Below, one piece after another: positions 22,101 through 32,916 of a stretch of 64,000 nucleotides of DNA. A model generated the notes under the pieces. That model searched no databases, was not told where the DNA came from, and saw only the letters and a program-made list of their open reading frames with translations. The translations under genes were made by a program, and so were the position numbers. The stretch is from Linepithema humile (lineage: Eukaryota; Arthropoda; Insecta; Hymenoptera; Formicidae), in assembly GCF_040581485.1 (NCBI RefSeq), contig NC_090131.1, forward strand, positions 9,300,001 to 9,364,000. Direction: 5' to 3'. The stretch's first letter is position 1, and each line of letters begins with the position of its first letter.

Positions 22101-22662
22101 AGAAATGCACATGACAGCATTAAAGAGAATTCTTCGATACTTGAAAGGGACTATTGATTATTGCCTTGAGTTTAAAAGGGAAGACTCAACAACAAAAATA
22201 AAATGTGAATCTGATGCATCGTGGGATAGAACAGAAGACGCAAAATCCTTTACTGGATTACTATTATATGTAAATGGAAACTTAATACATTGGAGAAGCA
22301 AGAAACAGTCCATAGTTGCGTTGTCTTCAACAGAAAGCGAATTAGAAGCAATGATGGAAGGATTAAAGGAAATAGTGTGGAGCTCTAGATTGTTACATGA
22401 GATTGAACCTTCGGAAGAAACATCAAAAGAATTAAATTGTGATAACTTGAACGCCGTTAAATTGGCGAACGGTGGAAATTTCAAAACTAAATCTAAACTG
22501 ATGAACCGAAGATGCCACTACATCCGAGAGACCGTGAGAAAGGAGAATATTATAGTAAGACATGTACCAAATGATAGTATGACAGCAGATTGTCTAACAA
22601 AGCCACTGACAGGTCCAACTTTATCTAAACATATAAAAAAGATTATGAACACTATGGATTGA
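19123..22662 (+). CDS. pol: Copia Pol polyprotein
   Basis: A 1,179-residue uninterrupted frame. Two CCHC knuckles (CYNCGIKGHISSEC at 5-18, CFNCQGLNHIAADC at 24-37) are followed by an RG-rich stretch. The protease motif LLDSGATSHM is at 106-115. Integrase follows: zinc region with HKRFGHAN, then DLIGPI, DDYSR and RSDNGGEF. An acidic linker (about 545-600) precedes the RT, with KCKWVFDIKEDPNTG, YKARLVALG, YGLKQAGKCW and the active site HVDDM at about 864-868. RNase H has CESDASW and SSTESELEA (about 1028-1085). The frame is offset from Gag, and the first Met is unlikely to be the real N-terminus because the knuckles belong to Gag. All catalytic motifs look intact. Confidence 0.96.
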   Translation: MISVCYNCGIKGHISSECRNRQKCFNCQGLNHIAADCKEPKRNIPRGRGYRGASRGRGTGRGFGRAEVTLKTTDEAVLSVRDRVHVSTTCNKQDNKEVMHKNYMWLLDSGATSHMANSEVMFDNIEKDRRDISLADKNGKKLLSNGRGEIVMTQHINDDKIRLKNVLCVPDINMNLLSVAKITDYGYSVEFNKNEAIVYRNGGEIKMTAVREENAYYVRSSIIKNEIAATADDIDIWHKRFGHANRRLIEEMKKENLVIGMNECKEQRQCEPCVEAKMCRKAHPRLITRKTNKIMELWHMDLIGPIHPLSRGGKKYIFTIIDDYSRVIFVELLNKKGEAMEKLKNLIILKENQSGQKLKAIRSDNGGEFTGKELAEWLKKKGIKHEFSPARTPQCNGVAERANKSIIEMTRAIMADSKMPMDFWAEATCTAMHIKNRSKSSVHGKTPYEMWNGRKPNVKHMKRFGCMAYLMNKGEQRKKFDSKIIKGILVGYAANNTYRVYIPETGKIKTDCDVKFDESKKGCELLNKEEWQKHIIDEKLTIVGMEIEDNERMGEQAQIQEYEENERTESENSDYEDAESEELDDRCETEDTEDENEECLREDVDVDEIQVRPTEIKTKGRPRGTTKAMIKIQKNLRREEEERKREQENVRRSERIKNRHSAMIITDKDIPKNVQEAERSSNWKCWRQAISEELTSMKKHKVWDTVPRPKNKRVIKCKWVFDIKEDPNTGQRRYKARLVALGCGQRPGVDYGETFAPVVRIETIRLLFSISAQENRRLKVYDVKTAFLHGRLKEEIFMELPDGLQVNKQQVCKLKKSIYGLKQAGKCWNEFLTDVLIKCGLKQSKEDPCLFYAKRENRFLYCGIHVDDMSTVSSDDKFEKSYIDKIKEYIDIKDLGEGKVVLGMQVNQEKGKIYVHQKNYIEELLELYGMRECNAVKTPIDVNTKMENCEESKKADIQAYQELIGKLMYLSVHTRPDLSFALSCLSQFNNNPKEMHMTALKRILRYLKGTIDYCLEFKREDSTTKIKCESDASWDRTEDAKSFTGLLLYVNGNLIHWRSKKQSIVALSSTESELEAMMEGLKEIVWSSRLLHEIEPSEETSKELNCDNLNAVKLANGGNFKTKSKLMNRRCHYIRETVRKENIIVRHVPNDSMTADCLTKPLTGPTLSKHIKKIMNTMD

Positions 22663-22681
22663 TAAAACCAAGGGGGCGGAT

Positions 22682-22927
22682 TGTGGAATATTGTTTTTAT
22701 TTTTATGTTTTATCTAATAGATGGCAGTATGGTATAGGATGGAGGGCAGCACTAAGAATGGAGCTTGCATTTTTTGAGCCATCTGAGTAACACACCTTGT
22801 TTTATGTTCTTATTATTATCTGAGACAGTAAAGAGAGAATTGTATTCATTATCACAAAAATATATTGTGAGTTTGATATCATCCAAGTGTTACTATTTTA
22901 TTCCATCAAACAGCTTCAACTCCCACA
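22682..22927 (+). repeat. Copia 3' LTR
   Basis: Matches the 5' LTR over its full 246 bp by eye. The purine-rich tract 'accaagggggcgga' lies just upstream. Confidence 0.96.
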
Positions 22928-23046
22928 TATACTTATAATTTCGTACACATACGTATCTCGATGTGAGATCGGTGTACAATTTAACTGTCTCTTGTAGATT
23001 AATTTATTAAAATAATTCTTTAAGAAATTAAATTAAAAATGTTGCA

Positions 23047-24417
23047 CTAACATCCTGCGATGGCTCTGGATGCCCCTTCTATTATATTTGACAAATATTT
23101 ATGTTTTCTTAACAAGCTTGCCAATCTTTTTACCAAATGTGGAAAATCAAATAATGCGTAATATTTTTTTTCATTATGTATAAAATATGTCTTATCTGAG
23201 TGCACACCAAATTGAGCATAAGCGCTTTGATTAGATGGACCTTGATCGCACGTTATAAGTCGTACATCAGCACCCGTTTTGCTCAATCTATCTAAGCATT
23301 CTTTCATTAAAATCACTATTTCTTCCGCTTTCATACATTTTCCTGGGAGAAAATATGCTAGCGGTTGACGCCATGGATGAAGCGCATTTATACTATCCAC
23401 ACAAAATACAAATACGCATTTTGTCCTTTCACTTTTCCTTCCTAAAGGCCCAAGATCAACGAGTCCTTCTATTTGATCCAGACTAAATGAGTATTCTTCA
23501 TATGATTTTATATACATTTCATCCCATTTTAAAGCACAAACTCTTTGTTCTACAGGCAACTTTGAAATTTTTTCCTGCAATTTGCGGAATATAACATCAC
23601 AAAATCCTGGCATTATATTAAATTCTTCGTGCCATTTTCTAATAGTTCGTTCTGCAGGAAAATTGCAACCTGCCTTTCGTAAACGACGCAATGCAGATGC
23701 CGAATAATAAAAAAGCTGTTTCAAAAAAGTTTTTTCTTCCTCTGTATATGCCGCATGTGGAGTATGGAGTTGTTAATTAATCATTGCTTTTGCAACGGGA
23801 TGCAGATTTTGTTCATTAATTAAATTTTATATTTTCTTTTTGTTATTTTTTTTATTTATTTTTTTTTAGCTACTTGGCGACGTTGTAAACGCAATTTTGA
23901 ACGCTTTATAGTCTGCCGCAAACGAATATTTTCACGTTTTAAACTTTTAATTATCTTTTCTGGATTATATTCTTTTTCACAATTTTGTCATTAACAGATC
24001 ACACTTATCAATGTTTTCATATCTTACAGGTTCTAAATGCATCCATTCTGTAATATCTTTCTCTTCTAATGATTTGTCAAAATTTAATTTTGCTGGAAGA
24101 TAAGTTTGTTTGAATCGATCTAATAATTGCTTATTTATTTTATCATTATGATCGATATTAAATGATGTTTCTGCAATTGCGTTATTATATGTATTTTCTA
24201 CTTCTTCCATTTCTTTTATTTGGTTTTGTTCTTTTTTTGCTTTTTGCATCTCTCCTATTTCCATAGCTGCCTCAGATTTTTCTTCTAAATTTATCAAATC
24301 ATTAAATCGAATTGGTACAGCATCGCGTTTTAATGTTTTCTTGCCTTCTCTCTTAAATGAGTTAGCATTAAATGATCTACACACAGACCAGCACGACGAA
24401 ATGAATTGACAGTCCAT
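23047..24417 (-). pseudogene. P-element-type (THAP9-like) transposase 2, broken
   Basis: Minus strand, opposite to transposase 1. The upstream piece (24417-23977) includes FKREGKKTLKRDAVPIRF, the typical end of a THAP finger, then an acidic linker. A Lys/Arg-rich coiled coil follows (23950-23870), with stop codons. The main open frame (23724-23047) begins within TEEEKTFLKQLFYYS and carries LRKAGCNFPAERTIRKW, CALKWDEMYI (catalytic Asp region), CVFVFCVDSINALHPWRQPLAYF, VRLITCDQGPSNQ (second Asp) and YALFDFPHLVKRL. It is truncated at 23047. The degenerate N-terminus and missing C-terminus indicate a dead copy. Confidence 0.85.
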
Positions 24418-24535
24418 TTTTCTAATTTAATATTCCCTAAAATAAAGTAATGAAAAACGATTGACAAATAGTAAATATTTTGAAAGTACTTTCAAAACAT
24501 AATTATTTTATTTTTAAATAATAAATGAGATAATA

Positions 24536-26023
24536 ATTGAGGACGCGGATCAAAGAACTCGCTCTGCGCTCAAACCGTGTAAAAGTATTGTCTAAACGTC
24601 TCAGAGCATGAAAATTTTGAAAGTCGCAAAATTAATTTTTTTTTAATATAAACTTGTAGAGAACGACGAGACGGAACTTTTTTCTTTTTGCAGTTTTTTT
24701 GTTCGATGCTTATTTTTAATACTAAAAATAAAAAACTGAAAAATTTTTATCCCTAAATTCAATAAGATTTTAAGATATAAATCGTCGTAATTTGGCCAAA
24801 TTTTATTGAAATTGTTTGAAATTTGGTATACGCATGCAGTATAGTTTAGCGATGCCTACAAAACAAGCTAAAGAAGCTGAAAATCGCCTATTGTTTAATA
24901 ATAATTAATTGCAAATTGAGGCCAATCGGTAACCATGTTTTTTTAGTTTCGCCGACAAAAAGTATCGAGGGAACTTGAAATTTGGAACAACTTCCAGTGA
25001 TACATTTGTTCCTCACCACTAAAGGAAGATTTCTGGAAATTTTCAAATCGATTCATTGAAAATTTGCGGAAATATGCATTTTATAAGAAAACATGCGACG
25101 CCAGCAATGATAGCTTCGTGAGCGCTGAGCACCATTAGGCAGCGTACTCGTCGTTCGGTTTTCCAGGACTCGATTTTATAATAATTTTTTACAACTTTAA
25201 CTATTGTTATTTGTTAAATTACTATCGTCCTAAAAACCGCGTCTCTGGAGTGTATGTGAAATATTTCGAAATAATAATAATAAAAGTATTTAATTAAGAA
25301 ACCCTATAAATAATAGTTCATCATTTCGATATTTCGTGGAAAGTGAGCGATTGTTCAAATGTATAACATTAAAAAATCATTATAAAATCGAGTCCTGGAA
25401 ATCCGAATGGCGAGTACGCTGCCTGATGGTGCTCAGCGCTCACAAAGCTATCATTGCCGGTGTCGCATGTTTTCTTACAAAATGCATATTTCCGCAAATT
25501 TTCAATGAATCAATCTGAAAATTTCCAGAAATCTTCCTTCAGTAGTGAGGAACAAATGTATCACTGGAAGTTGTTCCAAATTTCAAGTTCCCTCGATACT
25601 TTTTGTCGGCGAAACTAGAAAAACGTGGTTACCGATTGGCCTCAATTTGCAATTAATTATTATTAAACAATAGGCGATTTTCAGCTTCTTTATTGTTTTG
25701 TAGGCATCGCTAGACTATACTGCATGCGTATACCAAATTTCAAACAATTTCAATAAAATTTTACCAAATTACGACGATTTATATCTTAAAATCTTATTGA
25801 ATTTAGGGATAAAAATTTTTCAGTTTTTTATTTTTATTATTAAAAATAAGCATCGAACAAAAAAACTGCAAATAGAAAAAAGTTCCGTCTCGTCGATCTC
25901 TACAAGCCTATATTTAAACAAATTAATGTTGCGACTTTCAAAATTTTCATGCTCTGAGACGTTTGGACAATACTTTTACAGGATTTCAAGCGCTGGGCGA
26001 ATTCTTTGATCCGGGCCGTCAAT
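24536..26023. mobile_element. Foldback family FB1, complete copy (1.49 kb)
   Basis: Inverted arms of about 650 bp (24536-25186 and 25373-26023) share ends 'attgaggacgcggatcaaa' and 'attgacggcccggatcaaa' (complement). The spacer (25187-25372) is non-coding. Other members are the end fragment at 2727-2935 and the single right arm at 58247-58896. Long near-identical arms suggest a non-autonomous foldback DNA element. Short frames inside it are not supported. Confidence 0.9.
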
Positions 26024-27543
26024 TCTATCTATCTGTTACGCTCGGTCGACCCGCTGAACTTATTTTTAGCCGAGCGCGCGTTACACAGGTATAGCGTTTT
26101 GTGTGTGCGTGAGATGTGCTTGGGCTCGAAATCCCGCTGATCTTATCCGCACGCGCTTATATTGTACTTTATTTAACTATTCTTTAATGTTTTTTTTATA
26201 AACTTCTTATATCAAAAAGTTTAATTTTTTGTGAAATCTTTACATATTCAGCAAGCACTAAAATACATATTGATGCGCGAAAGATGCCGAGATCATCTCT
26301 CTATTGCGCAATATATAATTACCAGGAAAATATCAGAATAACAAAAGTCTTAATTTATTTTATCCATAAATTCGTAATACGTTCTTTAGCCTATTAAAAA
26401 TCAAATATCAAATAACTTTGTTCCACAAGATAACAAAACTCGAATTAAAAGTATCATTTTTAAATCATTTTGTAAACAAATTTAAGATTGCTACTTTTAC
26501 TTATACATTCGACAGCAAAATTAAAGTATCACTCATTCTGCTCTCTAAAAATAGGCAAATTTCGAAAGAGTGTAACTTTGTCAAAAATGATCATAATGAA
26601 ATATTCCATATTCAAATTTTAAATTTGAAATCTTTACTTTTCAGATTGGTACTTTATTAAACAAGTTACTGATTTTTTACGAAACTATACGGATACAAAT
26701 AAAGAATGCAAAATGCGTTAAATTTTAAAATTTTTGTATGAACTTTGCAAAGTTCCATGACATGAATTAAAAATCGCACACAAATGCGGTTTATAGCTTT
26801 TGAAAGTGTTAATATTGAAGCAAAAATAATTTTTTTTACTTTAACATTGAATAATTTGTTGAAAAAATTGCACAACGTTCAAACAAATAAATTAAAGGTA
26901 AAGATTTACGCTTTCAAATAATGTAAACCGTATTTGTATGCAATTTATAAATCACGCATTGGAACTTCTCAAAGTAAAAAATTTTAAAATTTGACGCATC
27001 TCTTTATATTTGATGTAGCTTTGTAAAAAATCAGTAAGTCATTTACTAAAATACCGATCTCAAAAATAAAGCTTTCAAGTTGTAAAATGCTTCTCAGAAC
27101 ATTTTATTATGCCTACTTTTGACGAAGTTATAAATTCTCTTGAAATTTGGAGGGCAGAACGGGTGATGCTTTAATTTTGCTGTTAAATGTGTATACATCA
27201 ACACATTATCATTGGATATATTTATATCATTTAAAGAAACATTTCTTATTTTTATAAACACGATTTCAAAAATATGCAAAAGTATGCTTTTAAAAAATAA
27301 CTTATAAACAAAACTTATCACTGTTGCGTATCCATAATTTTTGTCTTGCATCTTGCTTTGATGGAAATCTAAATAAATGTGAACCTGTAGTATATCGTCC
27401 GTTACGACAGTTTTTATAAGCACATTTATCATAAATTGTTTCCATTGTCCACTGATTATTTATTATACTTTATTTAATAAATGTTAAATATGTTTCATAA
27501 ACTTTTTAAATATAAAACTAAAAAACTATATAAATTAAAGGAT
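26024..27543. other. AT-rich interval, no supported gene
   Basis: 1.5 kb without recognisable domains. A GC-richer patch lies at 26040-26160. Frames such as 26418-26660 (+) and 27094-27432 (-) are short, AT-driven and show no motif, so I do not call them. Confidence 0.5.
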
Positions 27544-28626
27544 AAAGTTCCGATTAGCGGAACCCTCCGATTTTTTTTAAACTACACTATTTTTTGTATT
27601 TTTGCACGTTGATTACGAATATGATAATGAAAATCGCCGACAAGGTCATTTTCAAGGTCAAAACATTAAAAAACTGAAAAAATATCACTTTTTTAACATT
27701 ATTTCAATAAATATTGACGTAACAAACAAATGTTTCAAATAAAAGTTGTAGTTCTTGTAAAAATACATTATTTATGTTCTATGCATTTTTTGTGTAAAAC
27801 TGATAATTTTCGAGAAAATTGACGTTAAAGATTAAAAACTTTGGTAAACAGGTAGGCCTTAGCTTGCATGCGCATGCCGTTCAAGAATGTAGCGGCGTGT
27901 GTGCGTATACAATTTATGTATATTTATTAAATCTTTGCCTTGCTAAAAATCTAATGAGTCTACAATATACTAAAAATACTAGATACTGAAAAGATTAGCA
28001 AGACCCCAACGCAAGGTGTGTGCGCGCAGAAAGTTTATATGAATTAAATCTTTGCCTTACTAAAAGTATGAGTCTACAATATACTAAAAATATTAGATAC
28101 TGAAAAGATTAGCAAGACCCCTACGCAAGGTGAAGAGCATATTGTGTTTGAAAGTTATTTTAAACTTCTATAATAGTGACTAGCCATGTAATAGGCGGGG
28201 GGAGGGGCAGAGCCCCTTCCCCTGCACCCCCCTCCCCGCCTGTGCCTTCCACCCCCTCGGGGGGGCTTCGACCCCCCTAACCCTTCTTTTTTCGTCCCCC
28301 CGAACCCCCCCTACCTGTTTACTAAAGTTTTTAATCTTTAACGTCAATTTTCTCGAAATTTATCAGTTTTACACAAAAAATGCATAGGACATAAATGATG
28401 TATTTTTACAAAAACTACAACTTTTATTTGAAACATTTTTTTGTTACATCAATATTTCTCGAAATAATCTCAAAAAAGTGATATTTTTTCACTTTCTCTG
28501 ACCTTGTTTTGACCTTGAAAATGACCTAGTCAGCAATTTTCATTATCATATTCGTAATCAGCGCGCCAAACTACATAAAAGAGCGGAGTTTCAAAAAAAT
28601 CAGAGGGTTCCGCTAATCGGAACTCC
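27544..28626. mobile_element. Foldback FB2 (1.08 kb) with internal duplication and C-rich core
   Basis: Arms 27544-27853 and about 28312-28626 are inverted copies with ends 'agttccgattagcgg' and complement. Inside lie two direct copies of an ~90-bp segment (about 27926-28016 and 28045-28130, 'aaatctttgcctt...acgcaaggtg') and a strongly C-rich/G-rich segment (28190-28316). No protein coding was recognised. Confidence 0.85.
28190..28316. other. G/C-run island with hairpin and G-quadruplex potential
   Basis: In an AT-rich setting this 127-bp stretch has many runs of 4-7 C on the plus strand and a 'gggggaggggcagagcccc' inverted element. The minus strand has enough G runs to fold as a quadruplex. 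It is placed at the centre of foldback FB2. Confidence 0.6.
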
Positions 28627-28819
28627 ACCCAAATTAAATAACAATTAAACAGAAATAAAAGAAAACATAAAAACAATATTTTATAAAACGATAATATTGC
28701 AAAATGAGAAATGTGAAACGAAGCTGCACGGTAACACACAGACTTTCCGTTGCACATGACTATGAGCGTAGCGTATTTATCTCAATTTTTACCGAGATGC
28801 TCGCTGTTTACTTGTTTTG

Positions 28820-29420
28820 CTAGGACAGTGCTCGGAATTTGTTGAACATTTCAGCCGATTTCCGCGGTATATCCCTTTTTTTGTCTCCATACCGCGCTTG
28901 CTGCAGCCGTTAGGGTCAACGCCGCCGAGCGTTAGGAGCGGCACTATTTAATTATGAGTGGATTCTTCTCCCTATTTATTAAAATTTTAAAAAATTTATT
29001 AAAATTTATTAAAAATAAATTTATTATTAAATTTATTAAGTGAAAATATTTCAATAGATTTCTATGTCATCCATGAGGTACTAATGCTGACGCGTTTTTT
29101 TAAAAGTGGTTTTTCCAGTAGGTCCGCTCCACTGAAGATAAAAATGCGTCAGCATTAGTACCTCATGGATGATGTGGAAATCTATTGAAATATTTTCACT
29201 TAATAAATTTAATAATAAATTTATTTTTAATAAATTTTAATAAATTTTTAAAAATTTTAATAAATAGGAAGAAGAATCCACTCATAATTAAATAGTGCCG
29301 CTCCTAACGCTCGGCGGCGTTGATCCTAGCGGCTGCAGCGAGCGCAGTGTGAAGAAGAAAGAAGGCGTATACCGCGGAAATCGGCAGAAATGTTCAACAA
29401 ATTCCGAGAACTGTGCTAGG
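28820..29420. mobile_element. Foldback FB3 (~600 bp)
   Basis: Inverted arms of about 280 bp meet at about 29115. Matching blocks include 'ccgccgagcgttaggagcgg' (left) and its complement (right). The spacer is only about 40 bp, so extruded DNA would form a near-perfect cruciform. Non-coding. Confidence 0.85.
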
Positions 29421-29473
29421 AGATTGTTTTATAAAACTATAATCTCTCTCAGGACTGTCGATGATATATATAT

Positions 29474-30553
29474 ACTGTGAGTCACAAAATTATTTGCTCA
29501 GTCGAGAATGCAACAAAGATGAATGAAATAATGAGACAACAAAGGACTTTTTGAAATTTTTTAATTTGGAAATACATAATTTACAGTTCAATATAACAGA
29601 ATTGTAAAAAAATTTGGAACATTGTGGTTTATAATTACAGGAAAACAAGTTATAACAATTCTTTACACGTTTCCACGTCACAAAATTGTTCGCTTATATT
29701 GTAGAAATTATTATTTTAATAAAATTTATACTTAGTGGGATATCCTTTTTGTTTTATAGCTTCGGCAAGTCTTTTCAGCATCGATCCTATTATTTTTTTC
29801 AAATAATCGCTGTCTATTTTTTGTTATTCTTTTTGTAATCTATTTTGCAACTCAGTTTTGCTTGTAATAGAATGTTTGCGAATTTTTTCCGTAGTACTCT
29901 TCGAACTGTTTCGTGGGAAACTTCTTTTTCAGAGAAATTTTGAAGAAGTGAGTTTATTCGGGGAGCACTTATCTTCGGATTTTCTTTAACTTTCCTAACT
30001 ACAAACGCTCTTCTGAGGAATTTAATAATTTCTTTCTACCACGGCCTGTTTTATTTTCTATTCGTCCTTCTTCTTCGTATCGTTTAATAACGTATCGCGC
30101 CGTCAAATAACTTTTACAAACAATACTTCCAATTTCTCTTAAAGATTTACTATTTTTTCAATAAAAAATAATTTCCTAACTTCAAGATTTGTTTCTTTGC
30201 TTTTTCTGCCCATGATAATGAATTATTGAAACGAGAAGTTAAAAATTGAAATTGATGCTTACTGAATGCTTTTCTATGTTATACTGACTATCTTAAGCAA
30301 CAATCAGAAATAAATACCTATCGAAGTTAGTAGACTGCATTTGTTTTAGTCGATTTATAGCGTGAGCGAATAATTTTGTGACGTGAAATCGTGTAAAGAA
30401 TTGTTATGACCTGCTTTTCTGTAATTATAAACCACAATGTTTCAAATTTTTTTTACGATTCTGTTATATTGAACTGTAAATTATGAATTTCCAAATTAAA
30501 AAATTTCAAAAAGTCCTTTGTTGTCTCATTATTTCATTCATTTTTGTTGCATA
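29474..30553 (-). mobile_element. Tc1-like transposon, internally deleted, IR/DR ends
   Basis: Long terminal inverted repeats of about 200 bp (29477-29700 and 30360-30553). Each is designed as IR/DR: 'gtcacaaaattatttgctca' near the outside is repeated as 'gtcacaaaattgttcgctta' at the inner edge (29676). The outermost right repeat unit is missing. Between the arms is a shortened transposase gene on the minus strand. Confidence 0.8.
29725..30213 (-). pseudogene. Tc1-like transposase, deletion derivative
   Basis: Minus-strand start at 30213: MGRKSKETNLEVRKLF, then a homeodomain-like helix-turn-helix with IGSIVCKSY, followed by a GRGRKK basic hook and a second helical region (SAPRINSLLQNFSEKEVSHET). 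Soon afterwards the frame shows a C-terminal SMLKRLAEAIKQKGYPTK, which resembles the usual end of Tc1 transposases. The DDE catalytic domain is therefore deleted. Several stops are present. It could at most bind the element's ends. Confidence 0.75.
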
Positions 30554-32916
30554 TTTTTATTTATCAATCTTTTATAAATAACATTTTAAAAATAATTTTT
30601 GACAATATCTGATTTATAAAAGATTGGTAAATACACAATTTTTAAAAAGAGCAATTTTTAGGGTAGTCATATTTTAAAAAATAAACAAGTATTTGATCCG
30701 ATCAATATAGTTTCAAGTTTTATGACACGGTTTTTTTCAATTGATATACAATATTTGTTTTAGAAAAAATTAAAGTCTTCCAGAACAAGCACACAAAATT
30801 TTGTGTATGTGTAGTGTTAAGAATATAGAATTAGATTTTAAAACTTAATTGTTAAATGAAACTTTGTGCGGTGCACACTTGCTTGCGGCGGTTCATGACT
30901 ATAGTCCTCTCAAATTATAAATAAAAAGATTATTTTTATTGTCTAGCTTGCATTCGTGTTTAATATGTATTTTTACATCTATATAGTTTACGTGTAAACG
31001 CCCAACCCTGGCTTTTAATATTCAAAATAAGTTATTGGTCATTACTGTATGAAATATCTATAAGAGTTTATCATCTTTTTAAATATTGACAAAAATGCAA
31101 TACTTTATTTACACACGCGCACGCACACACACACACACACACACAATTATAGAAGTAATTTATTAAAATAATTTAAATGTACATTTTCAAATTGCACAGG
31201 TTATTGAAAATAACTCATCTTTTGCTAAATAAACTGTAAATGCAAAAATAAATGCTACAATACATGTATTTACAATACGTGTGTATTTATATTTCAAATC
31301 TGATTGATATACATAATCATGTTTTACAAGTATGCATTACCGACATTTTGTAGATATAGCACATATCGGAACCAAAAAGTCGTGGACATAGCACGGAAGA
31401 GACCCAAAAGATCGTGGACATTACCTACGGGATTCGTGGACATTGGCTACGTAGTTCAATGTGCACGTTTTGTGCACATAGAGGCGCTAGCCCACAGAAA
31501 CACGAAAAATGCGGGCATGTCCACTCTCAGTCTTCTCTCTGCGCCTACCTTCTTGCCGGGAACTCTCTCTGAGTTCAGTTTTTCATACAGGTTGTACTCA
31601 GTCACCACGACTTATATTAAAACTCATATATTTTGTTATACTGAGTGTATTCCTTACTTCCACGCCCACGCGACACTGTGTTCTAACGTCATACACAACA
31701 ATAATAAAACCATTTTTCTCAGTGCAGTATTACGAAAACACAAAAAACTTGTAATCGCTGTCTCTCATGTGTCGGAAACAAAAAAGCTTCTTTTACACAT
31801 TATAACAGATTAACGGCACTACGATGTTACGATAAAGAAACTTTATTTTTTGTGAATCAATCTTCTTTAGTGTTTATGTATTTTATATATTTCGTACATT
31901 AATCTTCTGTTTGCCTTATTTAATACATTTATTTCTTGTATCTGTATTTCAAACATTTATATTTATGTTGTATCTCAAAGACTGAAAACTGTTCTTTATT
32001 TATATATTATGAGAGATTATTTTATTTTATCGAGAATGATAACTATTGTTTATTTATTTTGTGTTTGAGAATGATAACTGTTCTTTATTCATTTTATGTC
32101 TAACAATAAAATGTTTTATTGATATTAAGTGTAATGTTTTGTTTTTTGATAATTTACTATATTTTTTGCATTAACTTGCAATTTTTTGTTCTAATCTTTC
32201 AGAAGAAAAACTTGACCATGAATACACCACCAGGACTACTATTTTCTTGGGAACATATTACCAAATATTGCAAAAAATAATTCTACGTACGTTAGCAGTA
32301 CTGAAAACTAAAATTTATTTCACATTTAAAAATGCTGAAAATGTTATTTCTTATTTATATACATTAATCAATTACTTTTCAAAATTAAGCAATTAAATCA
32401 CACTTGTATATTATATTGTAGACACTCAGGGAAGAAGGATGTTTTATTATAAAATAAAATATTGCAATACACCGAATATCGAAAACTGTGAATATTACTT
32501 CACAGACTGTTTACTGTATCTATACTTACTATATTAATCGATTATTTCAATATCAATTGTATATTTTTGTTAAATTTTGCTAGAATTGTATCTATTATGC
32601 GAAAAATTATAAATATAATTTATTAATTTTTAATACATTTAATTATATTGAATAATTGTAATTGTTCATCATTATCCTAATATTCTTTTTGTTATAATTT
32701 TCAATTTTTTTCTGAATTATTGCACTAAAAAAATTTTAAATAAAAATTTTATAATTAAATAAATTATAATTTATAATTATTTAAAACATTGATAATGAAA
32801 ATAAGTTAACATATGTCAAGCCACGTTCATACAATTTCAATAAAGTCGATTTGAAATATTTATTTTTGTTGTCCGTTTTGCGATATATGTATCTTAGAAA
32901 TTTATGTTTTCTAATT
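30554..32916. other. AT-rich interval with a CACTG-element terminus
   Basis: A small hairpin lies at 30558-30640 and an (AC)n microsatellite at 31107-31144. 'aaaaccatttttctcagtg' (about 31706-31724) equals the terminal motif of the CACTG elements at 59602-62451. So the segment before it (start unknown) is probably another truncated copy. The 169-codon frame at 31304-31813 crosses this terminus and has no motif. 31814-32916 shows nothing. Confidence 0.45.
31107..31144. repeat. (AC)n microsatellite
   Basis: Run of AC dinucleotides with two interruptions (gc, at). Confidence 0.9.

Larger units (their letters stand above)
18126..22927 (+). mobile_element. Copia LTR retrotransposon, near-complete and young
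   Basis: 246-bp LTRs at both ends begin TGTGGAATATTG and end TCCCACA. They are flanked by the 5-bp duplication TATAC (18121-18125, 22928-22932). A primer-binding site complementary to initiator tRNA-Met (ttggtagcagagg, 18373) follows the 5' LTR. A polypurine tract (about 22669-22680) precedes the 3' LTR. I saw no difference between the two LTRs by eye, which implies a recent insertion. Confidence 0.97.

Noticed and set aside
27094..27432. 112-codon minus-strand frame
   Set aside because: No motif, and frames of this length are expected in AT-rich non-coding DNA; not called.
31304..31813. 169-codon open frame
   Set aside because: Crosses a CACTG-element terminus, has no motif and low-complexity composition; not supported as a gene.
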